This document shows positions 56,649 through 64,000 of a stretch of 64,000 nt of DNA, in pieces. The notes below the pieces were generated by a model, which saw only the letters and a program-made list of their open reading frames with translations, did not search any database and was not told where the DNA came from. The stretch lies in contig CAJQUW010006343.1 in the NCBI GenBank assembly GCA_907163375.1, forward strand, positions 310,001 through 374,000. Direction: 5' to 3'. This DNA comes from Prostheceraeus crozeri (lineage: Eukaryota > Platyhelminthes > Polycladida > Euryleptidae). The first letter of the stretch is position 1; each line of letters begins with the position of its first letter. The translations under genes and the position numbers were made by a program.

Positions 56649-59600
56649 AGGAGTTGTGGTCTGAAAACGGCAGATTTTCAATCAGTAGGCCATGTTTTCA
56701 AACTTGCAAAGGACCTGTAGGACAGAATAATACATGGAATTTAAAGAAACCTGACGTAACTATGAGTGAGATGCCATGGAACATTTCTGTAGCTCTACAG
56801 AATTTTCGGCAATGAAGAATGGGAGTTGTGACTACCTTTGTTTTTGAAAATTTGAAATTCGATTAAAGCGGTCATCTTGTGTAGGCCCTATAGGACAAAG
56901 CACTGCATGGATTTTGATGAAAATTCACGCAAATGTGAGTGAGATGCCATAGAACGTTGGTGTGGCTCTACGGAATTGTCTGCAACGAGGAACAGTAGTT
57001 GTGACTAGCTGTGTTTTTGAAAATTTGAAAATCAGCTGCGTAAGCTGTTGTTTTTAGCTTTTAAATTCTCTGTAGGACAGGGCACTGTTTGGATTTTGAT
57101 GAAACTTAATGTGAAGGTGATAGAGGTACCGTGGAGCATTTCTGTAGCTCTACAGAATTTTTTGCAATGAAGAATGGGAGTTGTGACTACCTTTGTTTTT
57201 GAAAATTTGAAATTCGATTAAAGCGGTCATCTTGTGTAGGCCCTATAGGACAAAGCACTGCATGGATTTTGATGAAAATTCACGCAAATGTGAGTGAGAT
57301 GCCATAGAACGTTGGTGTGGCTCTACGGAATTGTCTGCAACGAGGAACAGTAGTTGTGACTAGCTGTGTTTTTGAAAATTTGAAAATCAGCTGCGTAAGC
57401 TGTTGTTTTTAGCTTTTAAATTCTCTGTAGGACAGGGCACTGTTTGGATTTTGATGAAACTTAATGTGAAGGTGATAGAGGTACCGTGGAGCATTTCTGT
57501 AGCTCTACAGAATTTTTTGCAATGAAGAATGGGAGTTGTGACTACCTTTGTTTTTGAAAATTTGAAATTCGATTAAAGCGGTCATCTTGTGTAGGCCCTA
57601 TAGGACAAAGCACTGCATGGATTTTGATGAAAATTCACGCAAATGTGAGTGAGATGCCATAGAACGTTGGTGTGGCTCTACGGAATTGTCTGCAACGAGG
57701 AACAGTAGTTGTGACTAGCTGTGTTTTTGAAAATTTGAAAATCAGCTGCGTAAGCTGTTGTTTTTAGCTTATAAATTCTCTGTAGGACAGGGCACTGTTT
57801 GGATTTTGATGAAACTTAATGTGAAGGTGATAGAGGTACCGTGGAGCATTTCTGTAGCTCTACAGAATTTTCGGCAATGAAGAATGGGAGTTGTGACTAC
57901 CTTTGTTTTTGAAAATTTGAAATTCGATTAAAGCGGTCATCTTGTGTAGGCCCTATAGGACAAAGCACTGCATGGATTTTGATGAAAATTCACGCAAATG
58001 TGAGTGAGATGCCATAGAACGTTGGTGTGGCTCTACGGAATTGTCTGCAACGAGGAACAGTAGTTGTGACTAGCTGTGTTTTTGAAAATTTGAAAATCAG
58101 CTGCGTAAGCTGTTGTTTTTAGCTTTTAAATTCTCTGTAGGACAGGGCACTGTTTGGATTTTGATGAAACTTAATGTGAAGGTGATAGAGGTACCGTGGA
58201 GCATTTCTGTAGCTCTACAGAATTTTCGGCAATGAAGAATGGGAGTTGTGACTACCTTTGTTTTTGAAAATTTGAAATTCGATTAAAGCGGTCATCTTGT
58301 GTAGGCCCTATAGGACAAAGCACTGCATGGATTTTGGTGAAAATTCACGCAAATGTGAGTGAGATGCCATAGAACGTTGGTGTGGCTCTACGGAATTGTC
58401 TGCAACGAGGAACAGTAGTTGTGACTAGCTGTGTTTTTGAAAATTTGAAAATCAGCTGCGTAAGCTGTTGTTTTTAGCTTTTAAATTCTCTGTAGGACAG
58501 GGCACTGTTTGGATTTTGATGAAACTTAATGTGAAGGTGATAGAGGTACCGTGGAGCATTTCTGTAGCTCTACAGAATTTTCGGCAATGAAAAATGGGAG
58601 TTGTGACTACCTTTGTTTTTGAAAATTTGAAATTCGATTAAAGCGGTCATCTTGTGTAGGCCCTATAGGACAAAGCACTGCATGGATTTTGATGAAAATT
58701 CACGCAAATGTGAGTGAGATGCCATAGAACGTTGGTGTGGCTCTACGGAATTGTCTGCAACGAGGAACAGTAGTTGTGACTAGCTGTGTTTTTGAAAATT
58801 TGAAAATCAGCTGCGTAAGCTGTTGTTTTTAGCTTTTAAATTCTCTGTAGGACAGGGCACTGTTTGGATTTTGATGAAACTTAATGTGAAGGTGATAGAG
58901 GTACCGTGGAGCATTTCTGTAGCTCTACAGAATTTTCGGCAATGAAGAATGGGAGTTGTGACTACCTTTGTTTTTGAAAATTTGAAATTCGATTAAAGCG
59001 GTCATCTTGTGTAGGCCCTATAGGACAAAGCACTGCATGGATTTTGATGAAAATTCACGCAAATGTGAGTGAGATGCCATAGAACGTTGGTGTGGCTCTA
59101 CGGAATTGTCTGCAACGAGGAACAGTAGTTGTGACTAGCTGTGTTTTTGAAAATTTGAAAATCAGCTGCGTAAGCTGTTGTTTTTAGCTTTTAAATTCTC
59201 TGTAGGACAGGGCACTGTTTGGATTTTGATGAAACTTAATGTGAAGGTGATAGAGGTACCGTGGAGCATTTCTGTAGCTCTACAGAATTTTCGGCAATGA
59301 AGAATGGGAGTTGTGACTACCTTTGTTTTTGAAAATTTGAAATTCGATTAAAGCGGTCATCTTGTGTAGGCCCTATAGGACAAAGCACTGCATGGATTTT
59401 GATGAAAATTCACGCAAATGTGAGTGAGATGCCATAGAACGTTGGTGTGGCTCTACGGAATTGTCTGCAACGAGGAACAGTAGTTGTGACTAGCTGTGTT
59501 TTTGAAAATTTGAAAATCAGCTGCGTAAGCTGTTGTTTTTAGCTTTTAAATTCTCTGTAGGACAGGGCACTGTTTGGATTTTGATGAAACTTAATGTGAA

Positions 59601-61020
59601 GGTGATAGAGGTACCGTGGAGCATTTCTGTAGCTCTACAGAATTTTCGGCAATGAAGAATGGGAGTTGTGACTACCTTTGTTTTTGAAAATTTGAAATTC
59701 GATTAAAGCGGTCATCTTGTGTAGGCCCTATAGGACAAAGCACTGCATGGATTTTGATGAAAATTCACGCAAATGTGAGTGAGATGCCATAGAACGTTGG
59801 TGTGGCTCTACGGAATTGTCTGCAACGAGGAACAGTAGTTGTGACTAGCTGTGTTTTTGAAAATTTGAAAATCAGCTGCGTAAGCTGTTGTTTTTAGCTT
59901 TTAAATTCTCTGTAGGACAGGGCACTGTTTGGATTTTGATGAAACTTAATGTGAAGGTGATAGAGGTACCGTGGAGCATTTCTGTAGCTCTACAGAATTT
60001 TCGGCAATGAAGAATGGGAGTTGTGACTACCTTTGTTTTTGAAAATTTGAAATTCGATTAAAGCGGTCATCTTGTGTAGGCCCTATAGGACAAAGCACTG
60101 CATGGATTTTGATGAAAATTCACGCAAATGTGAGTGAGATGCCATAGAACGTTGGTGTGGCTCTACGGAATTGTCTGCAACGAGGAACAGTAGTTGTGAC
60201 TAGCTGTGTTTTTGAAAATTTGAAAATCAGCTGCGTAAGCTGTTGTTTTTAGCTTTTAAATTCTCTGTAGGACAGGGCACTGTTTGGATTTTGATGAAAC
60301 TTAATGTGAAGGTGATAGAGGTACCGTGGAGCATTTCTGTAGCTCTACAGAATTTTCGGCAATGAAGAATGGGAGTTGTGACTACCTTTGTTTTTGAAAA
60401 TTTGAAATTCGATTAAAGCGGTCATCTTGTGTAGGCCCTATAGGACAAAGCACTGCATGGATTTTGATGAAAATTCACGCAAATGTGAGTGAGATGCCAT
60501 AGAACGTTGGTGTGGCTCTACGGAATTGTCTGCAACGAGGAACAGTAGTTGTGACTAGCTGTGTTTTTGAAAATTTGAAAATCAGCTGCGTAAGCTGTTG
60601 TTTTTAGCTTTTAAATTCTCTGTAGGACAGGGCACTGTTTGGATTTTGATGAAACTTAATGTGAAGGTGATAGAGGTACCGTGGAGCATTTCTTTGCAAT
60701 GAAGAATGGGAGTTGTGACTTTTTGACTGAGAGTTTGAAATTCAATATTCATGTCGGTCATCTTGTGTAGGCCCTGAAGGACAGTTCGGAGCATAGAATT
60801 TGCTAAAATTTGGATTGCTGCTGAGTACGGTGCTGTCGAGCATCTTTGTAATTCTACTTAATTGTCTGCAGTGAGTGAAGGATGTTGTGGGTAGCTGTGT
60901 TTTTTAAAAATTGGAGATTCAATACCCTGTTGGACAGGGTTTTCTATGACTTTCTATTAAACTTGATGGGATGATCGGGGCTTCTTGTAGCTTTGGTTGG
61001 GCTGTATTTCGTTTTCTGAA
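56649..61020 (+). repeat. Satellite B: 355-bp higher-order repeat of two ~178-bp monomers, with diverged flanks
   Basis: GGGAGTTGTGAC recurs at 56821, 57176, 57531, 57886, 58241, 58596, 58951, 59306, 59661, 60016 and 60371, exactly 355 bp apart, then at 60708 after a 337-bp unit that lost 18 bp. Units 57176-60690 differ at only a few positions. Each unit holds two related monomers: one starting AGTTGTGACTACC, the other 173 bp later at AGTTGTGACTAGC. They share TTTTTGAAAATTTGAAA, TAGGACA(A/G)(A/G)GCACTG and GGATTTTGATGAAA. Before 56821 and after 60708 lie single, diverged monomers (56649-56820; 60708-61020). Non-coding: frames open in one unit close in the next. Confidence 0.96.
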
Positions 61021-61599
61021 AGAATGTGCATGAGATTCATTTTGCTTTTGTCTCTCGGATGGCTGCATTTGTTTAGGTGGTAAAAAAATTATGAGTCGAA
61101 AATGTTTCCGGCTGTCAATTGCGCTACTACAAATTTAGAGAGTATTTGAGAATCCATTTTGCTTGCTGTTGTCGATGTATGTAAAAATCAATATCTCAAG
61201 GTCTTCTAATATTGAAATGATTTCATGACATGACTTTGAATGACGAAATTCTTCCATACCTCATTACACGAAAGAAATTGAAACCCTCAAATCAACCCAC
61301 TATAATTTTGTTTTTATCGGACGTTTCTTCGTCACAGCATTGCCACTTTTCAAAGGAAAAAAATTTCAAAAAAACAGCTTGCAAATGTGCCCTTCTCACA
61401 AATAGTTTACTACTGACAATAGAATTGAGAATCAAAAGCCATTTTTCTATTTTCAAGTTATATTTTCAGTAATTTCTCCGATATTTTAAGTTTCCATAAC
61501 TTTCTCGACGATCATTCACATATTTATCAACCTCTTGAGGTTGATAAAAATTTTCACATTTCTATCAGTGAATTTCCATATCTTCAAATTACGAGCACT
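61021..61599. other. no gene; edge of the satellite
   Basis: AT-rich sequence continuing from worn satellite monomers. One short inverted word, TCAACCTCTTGAGGTTGA, occurs at about 61528-61545. Confidence 0.4.
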
Positions 61600-61855
61600 G
61601 CTGATACTTCTTTGTGAAACGCAATTCCTCTGCAGACTGCTTAATAATACTGATTAGGCAGTCGAAATTAACAGCATTTCACAAAACCAAATATTAAGCA
61701 GTCTGGGACTAATATAAATCACTGCTTAATATGTGGTTTTGTGAAGCGCTGCTAATTTCGACTGTTTAAATCACTGCTTTAAATTTATTTTATGAAACGC
61801 AAAACACTTTCCACACTGATATAGAGCACTAATTTATTTAATGAAACGGGCCCCA
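61600..61855. mobile_element. MITE-like inverted repeat ending GAAACGGGCCC
   Basis: CAGTCGAAATTAACAGCATT followed by TCACAAAACCAAATATTAAG (about 61650-61697) is inverted at about 61722-61772. Outer sequence ends ATGAAACGGGCCCC at 61841-61854. The word GGGCCCGTTTCAT recurs in inverted orientation at 40834, which suggests a dispersed family. The left end is not resolved. Confidence 0.55.
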
Positions 61856-62394
61856 GATAATGCTGATTGCCTCAAATAAGAAATAGATAAAATTATCAAC
61901 AGCACTTGAAAATTGAGATTTTGTTATATTATTCGTTTGTCGCCTAGAAATCTATTTAGTTCTTTTCAGAAACCACTAAATTTCTCAAAAAAATTAGAGT
62001 GAGGCAAGACTATGTAAGGCGATGAAAGACAAAGAGGCGAGCCTAGTCACTTTCTGATACAAAGACCTCTCCGTGTTACATTGAGTGATTCTGTTATCTG
62101 ATATAGCTGAGAAATACGATGCGTGATAATATAGATAGAAGAATATTGCAACGGATCAGCCGGTGTAATAGCCAGGAGACCAAACTTGTGCCGGTTCAGC
62201 CGATGTCATAGCCATTGCCATAGATTTTTGCTATTACTATTTTCAGCTGGTAAGTTTTGAAATATTTGTGTACTGCGTCACTATGACGAAACATCCACTC
62301 TTGCTTCCGCATTTAAACACTAGAATTATTTTTAGTCATTAAAGTCTGTGCGAAATCCCATTGGTGTAATGTATTTCAGGGAGACGTAAATGCA

Positions 62395-62735
62395 GAAATT
62401 CAGAAAGAGATACATATCAGGAATTGTTCATAGGATGAAAATTAAGATATAGGCAAAAATCTGGCCCTCTACCCTCAATTTGCACGGTTTTAGAGTTATC
62501 ACCCCCACTAAAATACCATCATTCCTTCTGCATTACAATCATGATCGTTCAATTCTTTTGCAATTACCTCAAAACTGCAAAAATTTGAATATCTCATATT
62601 TGGTAACAATACCCATTGCAGTCACCTCGAGTTCATTTAATAAAATTGAAAGTGTATGCACATCGGGGATTTAATAAATGAGGAGTTACCACTCTACCTA
62701 ACATACTTACTCTATGGCTACAACCGAATTGTTAC
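62395..62735 (+). mobile_element. MITE-like element with AGGTAGAGTG ends, copy 3 (right part)
   Basis: The right terminus (GTTACCACTCTACCTAACAT...TACTCTATGG, about 62686-62718) and 62510-62715 match 1090-1265 of copy 1. The part at 62395-62500 matches the reverse complement of 48905-49015 in copy 2. The left terminus was not found. Confidence 0.5.
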
Positions 62736-64000
62736 ACTCTGTTCCTTGGTTAGAGTGATGGAAGCGATTTATCACCACACTTGGCAGATTTCTATGTAAT
62801 TGCTTGCAATACTCCAGTAATCTACAATTTATTGTTCCGCAGTGGATGACATAGAAATCGTTTTTCAAGCATAGATATTCATAGATCAGCAATTTAGGCT
62901 GACTAACCGGTTGTCGTTATGTTTTCTATTGTGATCACTCTGCGATCGTCCTCAAATAAAGGATATATCTTAGCGTTAGCAAAAAGTGCTTCAAAGCGTC
63001 CCAGTCATAAACTTAGATACTTGAATGCATTATTTAGTAATGTGAAGCGACAAGCGCTGTGTATCAATAAAATCTCGTAGCTGTGTAGAAGTGTCTGCGC
63101 TATCAGATTTCTCTGAACAGTAAAGTAAATGACATAGAGTATTAATAGTGAATCTTCGGAGTGCACTTTAATGGAAATAAGAATTCATTGATCTTTGAAA
63201 ATGGGTGGCTACCTCATCATTGAAGTAAAACCAACGCTATCCGACTGATCTTTTTCATGAGGCCCTGAAATCACATATTTGCCACCTCCAAATGCTTCAC
63301 CGATTTCTATGAGCTTAGTGTAAATTAATTCTGTCTAATTGAGTCACTGGAGGTGCTTTTAAACATTTGAAAATCGAAAAAAACAGCTCTTCCTTTTTTC
63401 AGACAAATTCAGTCTTTCTAAAAATTCAATAATAATCCCAACATGTCGTGGGCATGGACTTGCCCATGACAAATTCTATGGTGCACAAAGTGCTTGGATT
63501 TCAATTGATTTTGAAAAATAATACATTGGTATAAAAAACAGATACAGATAATTTTGATTATTATTTTCAAATAATCAATTCAGTCTTCTCATTTTTCACT
63601 TGATCTACCTGTCTTCAATTTGTTTGAGAAGTTCTGTGCAATTCATTTGAATTGATAGAAATTTCTAATTTCAGTGTATATGCGCATTATTATCATTAAG
63701 ATTATTCTGCTGCAACAGAATAATCTATCGCATGCCTCTCGCTTTTGTAACTGACCTTAAATCAATAAAAAAATTTCAATATTTGTACAAACATTGTCAA
63801 TTTGGTATATTAACTTACTAAATGCTTAGCATCTTCAACCTCTATTCACTTGCATTGCTCATTAATTTCTAACTTTTGCTCAGTTATCTCTTGTATCATG
63901 GAGTTTAACTTGCTTTCAAGTTTCATTTTTAATGTAGAATGAAAGAATTTCAAATACACATTTTCCAATTCATGTATCAAAATGACATATCCAATCATTA
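62736..64000. other. no recognisable feature
   Basis: AT-rich sequence to the end of the window. No motif-bearing frame or matched repeat. Confidence 0.45.

Noticed and set aside
56649-61020. CRISPR-like array
   Set aside because: Units are 355 bp, contiguous and without short repeats separated by unique spacers; the setting is an animal genome. It is satellite DNA.

Overview
The window reads as repeat-packed, AT-rich (roughly two-thirds A+T by eye) nuclear DNA from an animal, probably an invertebrate. The evidence is the mix of elements: non-LTR retrotransposons, Penelope-like retroelements with GIY-YIG endonucleases, hAT, PIF/Harbinger and DD41D mariner-type DNA transposons, MITEs, tRNA-like repeats and large satellite arrays. 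Nothing looks bacterial (no operons, ribosome-binding sites or CRISPR). The phylum cannot be fixed from what I can see.

Only one intact gene that is not obviously a transposon stands out: a single-exon GT32-type glycosyltransferase at 46626-47471 (+). Almost every other recognisable coding stretch is a transposon relic.

Layout. 1-10 kb: decayed inverted-repeat elements, a tRNA-like repeat, a hAT element with near-identical 8-bp target duplications (6352-6763), and a LINE 3' fragment. 10.6-14.1 kb: a long element with CCCGGGACGA ends that contains a three-copy 125-bp tandem and a foldback MITE. 14.6-16.9 kb: a 2.3-kb hAT relic with an exact 8-bp duplication. 18.1-19.4 kb: a DD41D mariner-family transposon, with its N-terminus in a second frame. 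20-21 kb: a LINE 3' end. 22.4-25.0 kb: a clean nest, a hAT-type MITE carrying a LINE (AACTT duplication) and a Harbinger-type MITE (TAA duplication). 25.9-31 kb: another copy of the same hAT MITE, a Penelope-like remnant and a second copy of the 6.3-kb hAT family. 32.7-33.3 kb: an RTE-like LINE tail. 35.4-38 kb: a second tRNA-like repeat, a Harbinger relic abutting a hAT transposase C-terminus, and a degenerate tandem array carrying a 254-bp insertion. 39.5 kb: a third hAT MITE copy. 42.25-45.22 kb: two Penelope-like fragments head to head inside 98-bp inverted repeats. 46.6 kb: the glycosyltransferase. 48-51 kb: more MITEs and a hAT element with a MITE nested in it. 51.8-61.0 kb: satellite DNA, namely a degenerate array, a GC-richer minisatellite that flips orientation, a ~200-bp satellite, a near-perfect 30-bp hairpin, then a 355-bp satellite whose unit is a dimer of ~178-bp monomers, flanked by diverged monomers. 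61-64 kb: MITE fragments and unremarkable AT-rich DNA.

The strongest evidence is the set of exact target-site duplications, which fix element boundaries to the base and give the order of insertion. The most unusual signals are two hammerhead-ribozyme-like folds, one just downstream of a Penelope-like GIY-YIG domain and one inside a small insertion, both with changes at core positions 3 and 8, and the higher-order satellite organisation. All comparisons were made by eye; no search or folding was run.
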